The notes beneath the pieces are model-generated. The model worked only from the letters and a program-made list of their open reading frames with translations. It had not been told where the DNA came from and made no database searches. DNA of 64,000 bases from assembly GCF_050859505.1 (NCBI RefSeq), contig NZ_CP193934.1:434001-498000 (forward strand). The letters run 5' to 3'. The position numbers and the translations under genes are program-made. This document shows positions 48,495 to 57,508 of the stretch, piece by piece. Origin of the DNA: Marinirhabdus sp050859505 (lineage in GTDB: Bacteria > Bacteroidota > Bacteroidia > Flavobacteriales > Flavobacteriaceae). How positions within the stretch are numbered: the stretch's first letter is position 1; every line of letters starts with the position of its first letter.

Positions 48495-49538
48495 TTACGA
48501 AAGTGTTGCTTCTAATTTAATAGTTTCAACTTTTATATTTTTATGTTTCTCATCTGCTTCAGTAATCTGTTTCTTAATACTTAAAGCGATATGTTTTGCT
48601 AGATTAACTGGTACAGCATTTCCAATCATTTTATAACCTGCAGAAATATGATTATAATGAAAAACAAAGTCATTTGGAAAAGTTTGAATTCGAGCACATT
48701 CTCTAACACTCAATCTCCGATATAAATCTTCCTTGCCCGGGACAAAAACACGTATGTTTTGTTCGATAAACTTCATCTTTGGAGCTTGAGGGTGGATTGG
48801 GGCATGCCTTCCTCCAGCCTGAATTGTAAATGACTGTTCATCCCAACTTCTTACTCTATTTCTAGACATAAACATTGAGGAGAATCCACCTATCATATAT
48901 TCATGATTAGGTACTGTACAATCTTCTAAATTTGACCTGTTCCCATCCCTTGCTGGTAGTACATTGTCTTTTAAATCAGAAATTTTTTCAAGTAACGTCA
49001 CCTTCTGTTTTGATGGTTTTGGAAATTCAAATTTAATATCAAGGTCTTTCCTTATACCCACAAAAAATACTCTTTTACGATCTTGTGGCACGTCAAAATC
49101 TGAGGCATTTAATAATTTGAAAGATAATTTATAACCAGCATTTTTGAACATTTTTTTAATATTTTTCAGGGCTTCACTATGCCTATCTAAAAGCATGCCG
49201 CTTACATTTTCTGCAAGGAAAAATTTTGGCTGTTTCGCCTCTAAAATTCTAATAAAATCATAGAATAATTGTCCTCTTTTGTCATTTATACCACGCAAAG
49301 AACCAGCTTCACTCCAACTTTGACAAGGTGGACCTCCAATTATTCCATCACACTCAGGCACTTCATCCGAGGCTATATTAACTATACTTCGTCTATCTAG
49401 AATAGTATTATTATGGTTTTTCTCATAAGTTTCCCATATATCCTTATCATATTCATTTGCCCAAACTACATTAAAACCTGCCTTTTCGAATCCTAAATCG
49501 AGTCCGCCGGCTCCAGCGAAAAATGATACTATATTCAT
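48495..49538 (-). CDS. DNA (cytosine-5) methyltransferase, M.HaeIII-like (GGCC)
   Basis: 347 residues. All C5-methylase motifs are present: motif I FFAGAGGLDLGF (6-17), motif IV GGPPCQSWSEAGSLRG with catalytic C72, motif VI ENVSGM, motif VIII QDRKRVFFVGIR, and motif X GYKMIGNAVPVNLA. The blocks NEYDKDIWETYEKNH, YMIGGFSSMFMSRNRVRSW and GKEDLYRRLSVRECARIQ follow M.HaeIII closely, including the target-recognition region, so the target GGCC is likely. It protects host DNA from the adjacent endonuclease. Three bases after the regulator stop. Confidence 0.93.
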   Translation of the reverse strand: MNIVSFFAGAGGLDLGFEKAGFNVVWANEYDKDIWETYEKNHNNTILDRRSIVNIASDEVPECDGIIGGPPCQSWSEAGSLRGINDKRGQLFYDFIRILEAKQPKFFLAENVSGMLLDRHSEALKNIKKMFKNAGYKLSFKLLNASDFDVPQDRKRVFFVGIRKDLDIKFEFPKPSKQKVTLLEKISDLKDNVLPARDGNRSNLEDCTVPNHEYMIGGFSSMFMSRNRVRSWDEQSFTIQAGGRHAPIHPQAPKMKFIEQNIRVFVPGKEDLYRRLSVRECARIQTFPNDFVFHYNHISAGYKMIGNAVPVNLAKHIALSIKKQITEADEKHKNIKVETIKLEATLS

Positions 49539-49541
49539 AAA

Positions 49542-49862
49542 TTATTGTTTTTGAAATGATTTGTTTTGCACTCTTCTATATTCAGCCTTTTCTTCAGCAA
49601 CTTTTAAGAGCTGTTTTGTACAATTAGTTTCGTAAATATACTTTCCAATTTGGTCAGTAACATATTCATTCTTTAGTTCCTTAAGACTTAGTTTGAAAAT
49701 TTTCGCGAGTTTTGGTAAACGCTTCTCATCAAAGTCTCGTTTTCCGTTTTCTATTTTGCTGAGATTTGCAGAATCTAAATCTAGTTGGGCAGCAAGTTGC
49801 GTTAAAGTCAACTCATTATCCTTTCGTAAAAATCGAATATACTCTCCAAAAGTTTCTTTCAT
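49542..49862 (-). CDS. XRE-type HTH regulator of the R-M operon (controller-like)
   Basis: 106 residues from ATG 49862 (MKETFGEYIRFLRKDNEL); an ATG four codons earlier lies at the predicted transcription start. The N-terminal helix-turn-helix (LTLTQLAAQLDLDSANLSKIENGKRDF) is XRE/Cro type; the C-terminal 40 residues are a charged helix. First gene of the operon, with a perfect palindrome over its own promoter, so it probably autoregulates the system. Classical C proteins are shorter, about 80 residues. Confidence 0.82.
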   Translation of the reverse strand: MKETFGEYIRFLRKDNELTLTQLAAQLDLDSANLSKIENGKRDFDEKRLPKLAKIFKLSLKELKNEYVTDQIGKYIYETNCTKQLLKVAEEKAEYRRVQNKSFQKQ

Positions 49863-49867
49863 AAGAC

Positions 49868-49912
49868 TTGTCAATTAATGACAAAAGTATAAAATTAATT
49901 TTCTTTAAACAA
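49868..49912 (-). promoter_or_regulatory. R-M operon promoter with inverted-repeat operator
   Basis: A complete Bacteroidetes promoter on the minus strand: TTG (49910-49912), 20-base spacer, TACTTTTG (49882-49889). The palindrome TTGTCA-ATTAA-TGACAA (49868-49884, perfect 6-base arms) overlaps the end of the -7 box and the likely start point. Placed for repression by the XRE protein encoded just downstream. Confidence 0.8.
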
Positions 49913-49917
49913 ATTTT

Positions 49918-52900
49918 TTAATTCAACCTACAAGTCACCCCTTCCAATTCCAACTCCTCCAGCAACTCGTTACAAATCTTAATTTTATGGGTGCGGCTGG
50001 GCATTTGTAGCTTTACTTTTTCTTCCAGTTCGTAAATGGTGAAATGGAGCTTTTGATCGCCTTTATGGTAGTTAAACAACTCTTTTAAGCGCTCTATCTT
50101 GCCGTCTTCCAAATCCTGCACGGGCATTTGTATGGTGAGCTTTTTGGCTTGGTTATCCATCACGTCGTGCAGCATTTGCATATAGGTGTATTGCAATCTT
50201 GGATCGCTCTTTTTACCCGTATCGCGATTGGTCCAGCCTTCTTTTACAAACACACGGGCGTAGATAAAACTGTTGGGAATTAAGAAATGACGCCACTTTA
50301 AATAGTCTTCCCCAAAAATTTTAAACTCGTAACTATCTACATAATCTTCTACGGTAAAAATAGCCCAACCTTTTCCTTGCTTGCTTTCGCGGTGCTGTAC
50401 ATCGCTTACCACGCCTCCAAAACAGAGCTCGCGGTTTACAAATTTTTCCAGGTTATAAAAGTCGGACACTTTACAATTGGTAAAGTTTTTCATTTCTACT
50501 TTAAAGTCGTCCAGCGGGTGACCAGAAATATAAATTCCCACCACTTCTTTTTCCTGCTTTAGCTTTTGCATGGTACCCCACTCTTCACAAGGCGGCACCT
50601 GGGGTTCAGCAATTTGTACTTCGCTGGCATCGCCAAACAAACTTACCTGACTGCTATTTTGTGATTCCTGATATTTAGCGGCATACTTCAACACCTTTTC
50701 GTAAAACGTCACGCCATCCCCTTCCTGAAATAGATACTGCGCCCGGTGCTGATTAAAACTATCAAAACCACCCGCTAAGATCAGGTTTTCAAAGGCTTTT
50801 TTATTGGCGTTTCGTAAATCGACACGCTTCGCCAAATCGAAAATAGATTTGTACTTACCGTCTTGTCTATGTTCTACAATGGTTGCAACGGCACCACTTC
50901 CCACGCCTTTTACGGCACCCATTCCAAAACGCACGGCGCCTCGGTCGTTTACCGTAAACTTGTAAAAAGATTCGTTTACATCCGGGCCCAATACTTCCAA
51001 GCCCATTCGTTTACATTCTTCCATAAAGAACGTCACCTGCTTAATGTCGCTCATATTATTACTGAGCACAGCCGCCATATATTCGGCGGGGTAATGCGCT
51101 TTTAGGTAGGCGGTCTGGTAGGCAATCCACGCATAGCAGGTAGAGTGACTCTTGTTAAAGGCATAACTCGCAAAGGCTTCCCAATCCTTCCAGATTTTTT
51201 CCAGCTTTTCGGCATCGTGCCCTTTGGCGGAAGCATTGTCAATAAAGCGCGGCTTCATTTTATCGAGAACCGATTTTTGCTTTTTCCCCATCGCCTTCCG
51301 CAGTACATCGGCATCACCTTTACTAAAATCGGCCAGTTTCTGCGACAGCAACATCACTTGCTCCTGGTAGACGGTAATTCCGTAGGTTTCCTTTAAGTAT
51401 TCTTCCATCGCTGGAAGGTCATATTCAATTTCTTCCTCTCCGTTTTTACGGCGGATAAAACTAGGAATATATTCCAACGGACCCGGACGATACAAGGCGT
51501 TCATCGCAATTAAATCGGCAAAGACCGTGGGTTTTAGCTCCTTCATATATTTCTGCATCCCGGCAGATTCATACTGAAAAATCCCTACCGTTTCCCCACG
51601 CTGGAAAAGTTCGTAGGTCTTTTCATCATCCAGCGGAAAATTATCAGGATCCAAATCCACATCGTGCTTATGCTTTACGAGCTTTACCGTGTCCTTAATG
51701 AGCGTCAAGGTTTTTAGTCCCAAGAAATCCATCTTCAGCAAGCCGGCACTTTCCACTACGGAGTTATCAAACTGGGTAACGTATAAATCACTATCCTTTG
51801 CGGTGGCTACGGGAACAAAATCGGTAATATCGCTTGGGGTAATAATCACCCCACAAGCGTGAATCCCAGTGTTCCGAACCGAACCTTCCAGAATTTTTGC
51901 CTGGTTGATAGTTTCGGCTTCTAGGTCGCTTCCTTCAGCAAGATTTAAGAGTTCGTTTACCTTAGGCAATTCATCACTTCTAAACTTAGACCGAAGCTCC
52001 TGATCGCTCATTCCGAAGATCTTGTTCAGCTTGGTCATATTAGGAATCAGCTTCGAAATTCTATCGGCATCACCCAACGGCAAGTCCAGTACACGCGCGG
52101 TATCCCGAATGGAACTCTTGGCCGCCATAGTTCCGTAGGTAATAATCTGCGCTACTTGGTTGGCACCGTACTTCTTAATTACATAATCCATTACGCGACT
52201 TCGGCCTTCATCATCAAAATCGATATCGATATCGGGCATACTCACACGATCCGGATTTAAGAAACGCTCAAAAAGCAAGTCGTACTTAATAGGGTCAATA
52301 TTGGTAATCCAAAGGCAGTAGGCAACCACACTTCCCGCTGCCGAACCACGTCCCGGCCCTACCGAAACATCCATCGCACGCGCTTCGCGAATAAAGTCTT
52401 CGGTAATGAGGAAATATCCCGGATAGCCAGTGTGGGCAATTACTTCCAGTTCAAAGTCTATTCGTTCCTTAATTTCGGGAGTAATTTCGCCATAGCGCTT
52501 TTCGGCACCTACGAAAGTGAGGTGTTTTAAGTAGTTATTTTCACCGCGTTTTCCGGCGTCTGTTTCGTCTTCGGCTACGTTGAATTCTTCGGGAATATCG
52601 AATTTTGGCAGCAAGACATCACGCTGTAAACTATAAGATTCAATTTTAGCAACTACTTCTGAAATATTGGCAATCGCATCTGGCAAATCCTTAAAAATAG
52701 ACTTCATCTCGTCCTGCGACTTGAAGTAATATTCCTGATTTGGCAATCCGTAGCGATAGCCGCGACCTCTCCCAATAGGCGTTGCCTGTTTTTCGCCATC
52801 TTTTACACACAATAAAATATCGTGGGCATTGGCGTTTTCTTTATCAATATAATAGGTGTTGTTGGCGGCAATCAGCTTTACGTCGTGCTTTTTGCTAAAA

Positions 52901-54348
52901 GCAATTAACGTATCATTCACCCTGTCTTCATCTTCCTGATCGTGGCGCATAATTTCCAGATAGAAATCGGCTCCAAATTCTTCTTTCCACCAAAGCAAGG
53001 CTTCTTCGGCTTGATTTTCACCAATGTTCAGGATTTTGCTGGACACTTCGCCATACATACTTCCCGAAAGGACAATCACATCTTCCTTGTATTTCTTGAT
53101 GACTTCGCGGTCAATTCGTGGCACATAATAAAACCCATTTACATAGGCGATACTGGCCATTTTCGCCAGGTTATGATACCCTTTTTTGTTTTTTGCGAGC
53201 AAGACAATTTGGTAGCCGTTGTCCTTTTGCGACTTGTTTAAGTGATCTTCACACACAAAAAACTCACAACCCACAATCGCCTTTAATTCCTGTGGTGGCT
53301 CGGGTTTGTCCGGAACTTTACCGTCAAAATCAGTTGCGGTGTCGTCAAAGTCTTCGTAGGCTTTAAGGTCAGTTTCATATTGTTTCTGAAGGGCTGCATT
53401 GTGCATATTTACAGAACGTGAAAAATGAAACGCGCCCATCATATTTCCGCTATCGGTAATGGCAACGGCAGGCTGCTTATCGGCTATCGCGGCATTCACT
53501 AAATCCTGTGTACTTGCGGTGGATTGTAGAATAGAAAACTGCGAATGGTTGTGTAAATGCGCAAAAGGCGCTTCCTCTAAAACTTCAATATTTTCTTTCA
53601 GTTCCTCGGAAGAAATCTCTTGCGTTTGGGTTTTTGCCTCTAGCTCCTTTCGGATGGCTTCGGAAGCCGCCTTTAAATTTATATGCTCTAACCCTATAAG
53701 TTGAATCTCCTTCGGATTTGCTTCGGAATAGTTCTCGAAGTAATCGGGTTGCACGTCTAACTCTTCAACGGTGAAGATTTGACGGCGTACCAATTCAAAG
53801 AAACAACGGGTAGTTGCTTCCACATCGGCTGTGGCGTTGTGGGCTTCAGAAAAAGAGTTGCCAAACAGGAATTGGTGTAATTCTGAAAGGGTGGGTAATT
53901 TAAATTTACCTCCACGTCCTCCGGGAATCTGGCATAGTTGCGCAGTAGTTTCCGTACACGTATCTAATACTGGAAAATTGGGCAAAACATTCTCTTCATT
54001 CAACCGAAGAAACTCGGCGCCCATAATGTTTAGATCGAACCCTACATTCTGACCTACTAAAAATTTGGTTTTCTCTAAAACTGCTGAAAATTTCTGCATC
54101 ATTTCAGCTAAAGGAATACCATCCTTTTGTGCCAATTCCGTAGAAATCCCGTGAATTTTTTCCGCATCAAACGGAATATTGAAGCCATCGGGTTGTATCA
54201 AATAATCTTCGTGCTCGATCACGTTCCCCATCGCATCGTGCAATTGCCAGGCAATCTGAATACAGCGTGGCCAGTTATCGCTATCGGTTAAGGGAGCGTT
54301 CCAATTACGGGGAAGTCCCGTGGTTTCGGTATCGAAGATTAAAAACAT
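49918..54348 (-). CDS. dnaE: DNA polymerase III alpha subunit with fused N-terminal exonuclease
   Basis: 1476 residues from ATG 54348; an ATG two codons earlier is also possible. Residues 1-190 are a DnaQ-like 3'-5' exonuclease (FDTETTGLP with the first acidic pair, and the HNATADVEAT His-Asp motif). A PHP domain begins near 265 (AHLHNHSQFSILQSTAS) with its metal-binding histidines intact. The polymerase core has GPGRGSAAGSVVAYCLWITNIDP and the catalytic aspartates in SMPDIDIDFDDEGR, then helix-hairpin-helix and OB parts. The fused exonuclease is typical of flavobacterial replicases and would replace a separate epsilon subunit. Confidence 0.95.
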   Translation of the reverse strand: MFLIFDTETTGLPRNWNAPLTDSDNWPRCIQIAWQLHDAMGNVIEHEDYLIQPDGFNIPFDAEKIHGISTELAQKDGIPLAEMMQKFSAVLEKTKFLVGQNVGFDLNIMGAEFLRLNEENVLPNFPVLDTCTETTAQLCQIPGGRGGKFKLPTLSELHQFLFGNSFSEAHNATADVEATTRCFFELVRRQIFTVEELDVQPDYFENYSEANPKEIQLIGLEHINLKAASEAIRKELEAKTQTQEISSEELKENIEVLEEAPFAHLHNHSQFSILQSTASTQDLVNAAIADKQPAVAITDSGNMMGAFHFSRSVNMHNAALQKQYETDLKAYEDFDDTATDFDGKVPDKPEPPQELKAIVGCEFFVCEDHLNKSQKDNGYQIVLLAKNKKGYHNLAKMASIAYVNGFYYVPRIDREVIKKYKEDVIVLSGSMYGEVSSKILNIGENQAEEALLWWKEEFGADFYLEIMRHDQEDEDRVNDTLIAFSKKHDVKLIAANNTYYIDKENANAHDILLCVKDGEKQATPIGRGRGYRYGLPNQEYYFKSQDEMKSIFKDLPDAIANISEVVAKIESYSLQRDVLLPKFDIPEEFNVAEDETDAGKRGENNYLKHLTFVGAEKRYGEITPEIKERIDFELEVIAHTGYPGYFLITEDFIREARAMDVSVGPGRGSAAGSVVAYCLWITNIDPIKYDLLFERFLNPDRVSMPDIDIDFDDEGRSRVMDYVIKKYGANQVAQIITYGTMAAKSSIRDTARVLDLPLGDADRISKLIPNMTKLNKIFGMSDQELRSKFRSDELPKVNELLNLAEGSDLEAETINQAKILEGSVRNTGIHACGVIITPSDITDFVPVATAKDSDLYVTQFDNSVVESAGLLKMDFLGLKTLTLIKDTVKLVKHKHDVDLDPDNFPLDDEKTYELFQRGETVGIFQYESAGMQKYMKELKPTVFADLIAMNALYRPGPLEYIPSFIRRKNGEEEIEYDLPAMEEYLKETYGITVYQEQVMLLSQKLADFSKGDADVLRKAMGKKQKSVLDKMKPRFIDNASAKGHDAEKLEKIWKDWEAFASYAFNKSHSTCYAWIAYQTAYLKAHYPAEYMAAVLSNNMSDIKQVTFFMEECKRMGLEVLGPDVNESFYKFTVNDRGAVRFGMGAVKGVGSGAVATIVEHRQDGKYKSIFDLAKRVDLRNANKKAFENLILAGGFDSFNQHRAQYLFQEGDGVTFYEKVLKYAAKYQESQNSSQVSLFGDASEVQIAEPQVPPCEEWGTMQKLKQEKEVVGIYISGHPLDDFKVEMKNFTNCKVSDFYNLEKFVNRELCFGGVVSDVQHRESKQGKGWAIFTVEDYVDSYEFKIFGEDYLKWRHFLIPNSFIYARVFVKEGWTNRDTGKKSDPRLQYTYMQMLHDVMDNQAKKLTIQMPVQDLEDGKIERLKELFNYHKGDQKLHFTIYELEEKVKLQMPSRTHKIKICNELLEELELEGVTCRLN

Positions 54349-54486
54349 CGGCAAAATTTAGAGGTGCGAACGACGCGTGACACGCGTAGATGACTTTGGT
54401 AGTAAAAATATAAAAAACAAGCTGGAAAGGCACCTTAAAGTTTTGGGGAGTTGTTCACATTTCAGTAAAGTTTATCACAAAAAAAT

Positions 54487-54603
54487 CTCTAAAAAGTAAA
54501 TGAGAATGTCAAACTGAGCGCAGTCGAAGTTTATTATATTGATAGACAATATAGGTTTCGACTGCGCTCAACCAGACATTCCAAAAGTTTTTACTTTTTA
54601 GAG
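54487..54603. repeat. MITE-like element with GAGCGCAGTCGAA core
   Basis: 117 bases. Perfect 14-base terminal inverted repeats CTCTAAAAAGTAAA (54487-54500) and TTTACTTTTTAGAG (54590-54603). Inside, AATGTC/GACATT and CTGAGCGCAGTCGAA/TTCGACTGCGCTCA form further arms, so the whole element folds into one long hairpin. Same design as 8200-8337. No coding capacity; located between dnaE and the four-helix protein genes, with no other gene in 54355-54631. Confidence 0.8.
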
Positions 54604-54631
54604 AGTCCTTCTTAAAATTATTGAAATTATT

Positions 54632-55084
54632 TTACTTTGCTTCCCAGGCGTCTAACGATCTAGCATTTGCTAATGCCGATTGTACTGAAGTTACTTGATT
54701 TTGCAGTAGATTTTGCGTAGTTGGCGCCAGCGTAGCGTTACTCAAAATTTCTTTATACTCCTCTACTGCGGCTTCCTCGCCCCTAATCACCTCTTCCAGC
54801 ATTGCTTTGGAGTCGTTTGCCGAAAACGTATCTTTAATACTCATCCAGGCGCGATGTGCATCTCCGGTAAAACTAGTTCCCTTCTTTACTTCGCCGCCTA
54901 CCATTTTAATTTCGTCTTTCAACGAGTGACCAAAATCGTATCTGGCTTTTGCCTGGTTGGTAAAAAACTGCTTTAATTGTGTATCATCCACAATTTCTGC
55001 TGCTTTCTTATAACCTGCTTCGGCATCGTAATTTTTAGTAATTAATTCGTTTAATTTCTGTACTCTTTCTTCTAAATTATTCAT
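54632..55084 (-). CDS. PA2169/DUF2383-type four-helix-bundle protein
   Basis: 150 residues, all helical. Ferritin-like PA2169 pattern: KLNELITKNYDAEAGYKKAAE, QFFTNQAKARYDFGHSLKDEI, TGDAHRAWMSIKDTFSA and EVIRGEEAAVEEYKEIL. Conserved Glu/His residues suggest a ferritin-like fold; metal binding is not shown. Such genes are often stress-induced in Bacteroidetes. It has a paralogue just upstream at 55257-55715, separated by a strong terminator, so the two are expressed separately. Confidence 0.88.
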   Translation of the reverse strand: MNNLEERVQKLNELITKNYDAEAGYKKAAEIVDDTQLKQFFTNQAKARYDFGHSLKDEIKMVGGEVKKGTSFTGDAHRAWMSIKDTFSANDSKAMLEEVIRGEEAAVEEYKEILSNATLAPTTQNLLQNQVTSVQSALANARSLDAWEAK

Positions 55085-55201
55085 AGCTTTTTTGTTTAAT
55101 TTTGATTAAAGATACTCCAATCTAAAAAGTCACAGAAGTCTTTTAACCGAAGCTTAGCGGAGTTTTAACAGCGTTTAACTTGGTCTAAAAAGTACGTTAA
55201 T

Positions 55202-55235
55202 AAAAAAAAGACCAGATTCGTTCTGGTCTTTTTTT
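55202..55235. terminator. Strong bidirectional terminator between the paralogous genes
   Basis: AAAAAAAGACCAGA-TTCG-TTCTGGTCTTTTTTT, near-perfect stem with T runs on both strands, 22 bases after the stop of the gene at 55257. Confidence 0.9.
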
Positions 55236-55256
55236 GGGTTTGTTATGAGCTTTGAA

Positions 55257-55715
55257 TTAAGCGACAATCGCTTCAAAATTTTTCACGTTTTGCAAAGTGC
55301 TTTCAATGTTAGACACTTGCTTGGTCAAGATCCCTTTTGTGGTGGGCGGCAAGGTGGTATCTAAAATCACTTCTTGATATTCATTAACTGCAGCTTTCTC
55401 TCCACGGGTCACTTCTTCGAGTATATTTTCTTCATCATTGGAAGTAAAAGTGTCTTTTATACTCATCCAAGTGCGGTGGGCATCACCTTTAAAGCTTGTT
55501 CCTTTTTCGGGAGTCCCGCCGGTGTTTCGGATTTCGGTTTTTAACTCGTGTCCGAAATCGTATCTCGCTTGTGCCTGTGTTTCAAAAAACTGCTTCAATT
55601 GTGGATTTTCAACAATCTCAGCTGCTTTTTTATAGCCTGCTTCCGCATCATAATTTTTGGTTAGTAATTCGTTTAATTTATTTGACATTCTCTCAGTATA
55701 CATAATCTCTTTCAT
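55257..55715 (-). CDS. PA2169/DUF2383-type four-helix-bundle protein (paralogue)
   Basis: About 152 residues from ATG 55715; 55703 is also possible and would match the paralogue's length better. It shares long blocks with the neighbour (KNYDAEAGYKKAAEI, QARYDFGHELK, AHRTWMSIKDTFTSN), so the two arose by tandem duplication. Differences concentrate at the N-terminus and in the last 35 residues. Expected ferritin-like four-helix fold. The two copies may respond to different stresses. Confidence 0.87.
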   Translation of the reverse strand: MKEIMYTERMSNKLNELLTKNYDAEAGYKKAAEIVENPQLKQFFETQAQARYDFGHELKTEIRNTGGTPEKGTSFKGDAHRTWMSIKDTFTSNDEENILEEVTRGEKAAVNEYQEVILDTTLPPTTKGILTKQVSNIESTLQNVKNFEAIVA

Positions 55716-55872
55716 TTTAAATGTGCAAAGCTGTTTCAATAAGAATCGAAGTTAGAAGCTTTGTTTTCTCTATTTCGATATACATCAATATACTAGTAAA
55801 AATCGCCACTGCCAAGCATTTAACCCAAGCTTAACGGGCTTTAACACGATTTAACGGTTTTAAGTAGCTGCC

Positions 55873-55902
55873 AAAAAAAAGACCGATGTCTCCATCGGTC
55901 TC
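55873..55902 (-). terminator. Terminator of the lipoprotein gene at 55922
   Basis: AGACCGATG-TCT-CCATCGGTCT stem with an A run on its left on the plus strand, i.e. a T run for minus-strand transcription, 20 bases after the gene's stop. Confidence 0.85.
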
Positions 55903-55921
55903 AACATATTTTATTACAATT

Positions 55922-56740
55922 TTAATATTCAATATTGAATTGACCTAATGAAATTACGTGGTTTTCTGTTACAAATGAAAAAGTCCCTGAAATACTCTTA
56001 GCCGCCATGTCGTGAGCAAAAACTCTAATCGTTCCACTTATTGCAGGTTCTTGAACTCCAGATATGAAGTAATTTGCGTCAAAACCATCTCCAGGGATAG
56101 CTTGTGTAGCTGGCTCTGCATCTAAGGGGATAATAAGTTGTATTGTATCATCTCCTAATGCACCGTTAATCTGAATAGAGGTTCCCGTTGTAGTTCCAAC
56201 TACCGTTGACGGGTCAAAGAGCTCTCCATCTATCTCTGCTACAAAATTACCATCCAGATTGGGGTTATCTGGGTCTGTAGGATCTTCTAGTATACCAGAA
56301 ATTATTGGCACCTGATAAAGTACGCCACGACTAACTGTAACAGTATCGACACCTTTTAAAATCGCTGTAAATGTAAAGTCCCCAGATAGAAATTCATTTC
56401 CAGCGTCGGTCCCTCGACCTGTTATATTTACAACTCCGTTACCCTCAAACTCTGTTGAATATTGTTGCCCAGCAGCATCTTCGTAAATAGCTTGGTGGCC
56501 ATTACCGCTATTAAATTGAAACGAACCAGACTGCAGTACCGAGAGAATAAGTGTAATATTTTGGTCGGTTGTAGCACCTACAATTGCAACAGTACCGTCC
56601 TCTGCAACAATAGCTTTTGCATCTAAGGCTTTGTAAAATTCAGTATCTAAATTTGCCTGAAATGCAGGGCTGTTATCTTCAATATCTTCGCAGGAAACAA
56701 AGAAACACACAATACACAGTAGTAAGAAATAGGTTTTCAT
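55922..56740 (-). CDS. DUF6252-like lipoprotein
   Basis: 272 residues from ATG 56740; upstream ATGs lie at or before the promoter and are excluded. Lipobox CFFVSC (Cys 17). The mature protein is beta-rich and reads as two related halves: AIYEDAAGQQYSTEFEGNG..SGDFTF and EIDGELFDPSTVVGTTTG..SGTFSF, a pattern seen in DUF6252 surface lipoproteins of flavobacteria. Low lysine content and many Gly/Asp/Thr fit a surface-exposed protein. Function unknown. Own promoter and terminator, so monocistronic. Confidence 0.75.
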   Translation of the reverse strand: MKTYFLLLCIVCFFVSCEDIEDNSPAFQANLDTEFYKALDAKAIVAEDGTVAIVGATTDQNITLILSVLQSGSFQFNSGNGHQAIYEDAAGQQYSTEFEGNGVVNITGRGTDAGNEFLSGDFTFTAILKGVDTVTVSRGVLYQVPIISGILEDPTDPDNPNLDGNFVAEIDGELFDPSTVVGTTTGTSIQINGALGDDTIQLIIPLDAEPATQAIPGDGFDANYFISGVQEPAISGTIRVFAHDMAAKSISGTFSFVTENHVISLGQFNIEY

Positions 56741-56767
56741 GGGGTTAAACATTTGTAGGTTAATGCA

Positions 56768-56775
56768 CAAATATA
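56768..56775 (-). promoter_or_regulatory. -7 promoter element of the lipoprotein gene
   Basis: Minus-strand TATATTTG (TAnnTTTG), 27 bases before ATG 56740. Because it overlaps the first possible ATG (56770), it rules out the longer start. Confidence 0.55.
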
Positions 56776-56817
56776 AAATAAAAGTTCTATCTAACTATTT
56801 TTACATCAAAAATGCGG

Positions 56818-56859
56818 TATCTTTGCCGTCCTTAATTATAACCCGAGGTCGAGTACCTC
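56818..56859 (+). promoter_or_regulatory. rpsP promoter and leader hairpin
   Basis: TATCTTTG (56818-56825) is a perfect -7 box. The leader then forms GAGGT-CGAGT-ACCTC (56845-56859), a short hairpin 13 bases before the rpsP ATG. Its position would allow translational control of the rpsP-rimM operon, but its stem is only five pairs. Confidence 0.5.
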
Positions 56860-56872
56860 AAAAATTAATTTT

Positions 56873-57496
56873 ATGCCTGTAAAAATTAGATTACAAAGAC
56901 ACGGTAAGAAAGGGAAACCTTTTTACTGGATCGTAGCTGCAGATGCACGCGCGAAAAGAGATGGTAAATACCTAGAGAAATTAGGTATCTACAATCCAAA
57001 TGTAAACCCTGCACAGATTGAGTTAGATATTGACGGATCTGTACAATGGTTACAAAATGGAGCACAACCAACTGATACTGCTAGAGCTATCCTTTCTTAC
57101 AAAGGAGTAATGCTTAAGAATCACTTAGCGGGTGGTGTTGCCAAAGGTGCTTTAACCCAGGAGCAAGCTGAAGAAAAATTCAACGCTTGGGTAGAGGACA
57201 AAGGAAAAGCAGTAGATGCTAAAAAAGGAAAATTATCTGACGCACAGGAAAAAGCTAAAGCTGAAGCCCTGGCAGCAGAGAAAGTAGTAAACCAAACACG
57301 TATTGCTGAAGCACAGCCAGAACCAGAAGTTGTAGCAGAAGAAACTGAAGCAACTCCAGAGACTACTGAGAATGTAGAGGCTACGGAAGAAGTTTCTGCT
57401 ATTGACCAAGCTGCAGAAGAAGCAAAGGCCGAAAAAGCCCCAGCTGCTGAAGAAGCACCCGCTGCTGAGGCAACGGATACTAAAAAAGAAGAATAA
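56873..57496 (+). CDS. rpsP: 30S ribosomal protein S16
   Basis: 207 residues. The first 80 are normal S16 (PVKIRLQRHGKKGKPFYWIVAADARAKRDGKYLEKLGIYNPN). The rest is a Bacteroidetes-type extension: a helical segment to about 145 and a very acidic, Ala/Glu/Pro-rich low-complexity tail ending KKEE. First gene of the rpsP-rimM operon, 12 bases before rimM. Promoter TATCTTTG at 56818 and a short hairpin precede it. Confidence 0.96.
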   Translation: MPVKIRLQRHGKKGKPFYWIVAADARAKRDGKYLEKLGIYNPNVNPAQIELDIDGSVQWLQNGAQPTDTARAILSYKGVMLKNHLAGGVAKGALTQEQAEEKFNAWVEDKGKAVDAKKGKLSDAQEKAKAEALAAEKVVNQTRIAEAQPEPEVVAEETEATPETTENVEATEEVSAIDQAAEEAKAEKAPAAEEAPAAEATDTKKEE

Positions 57497-57508
57497 AACT
57501 GAAGCGAT

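Noticed and set aside
49542..49862. XRE gene considered as an antitoxin of a type II pair
   Set aside because: No toxin gene is adjacent; the tight coupling to methyltransferase and endonuclease favours an R-M regulator.
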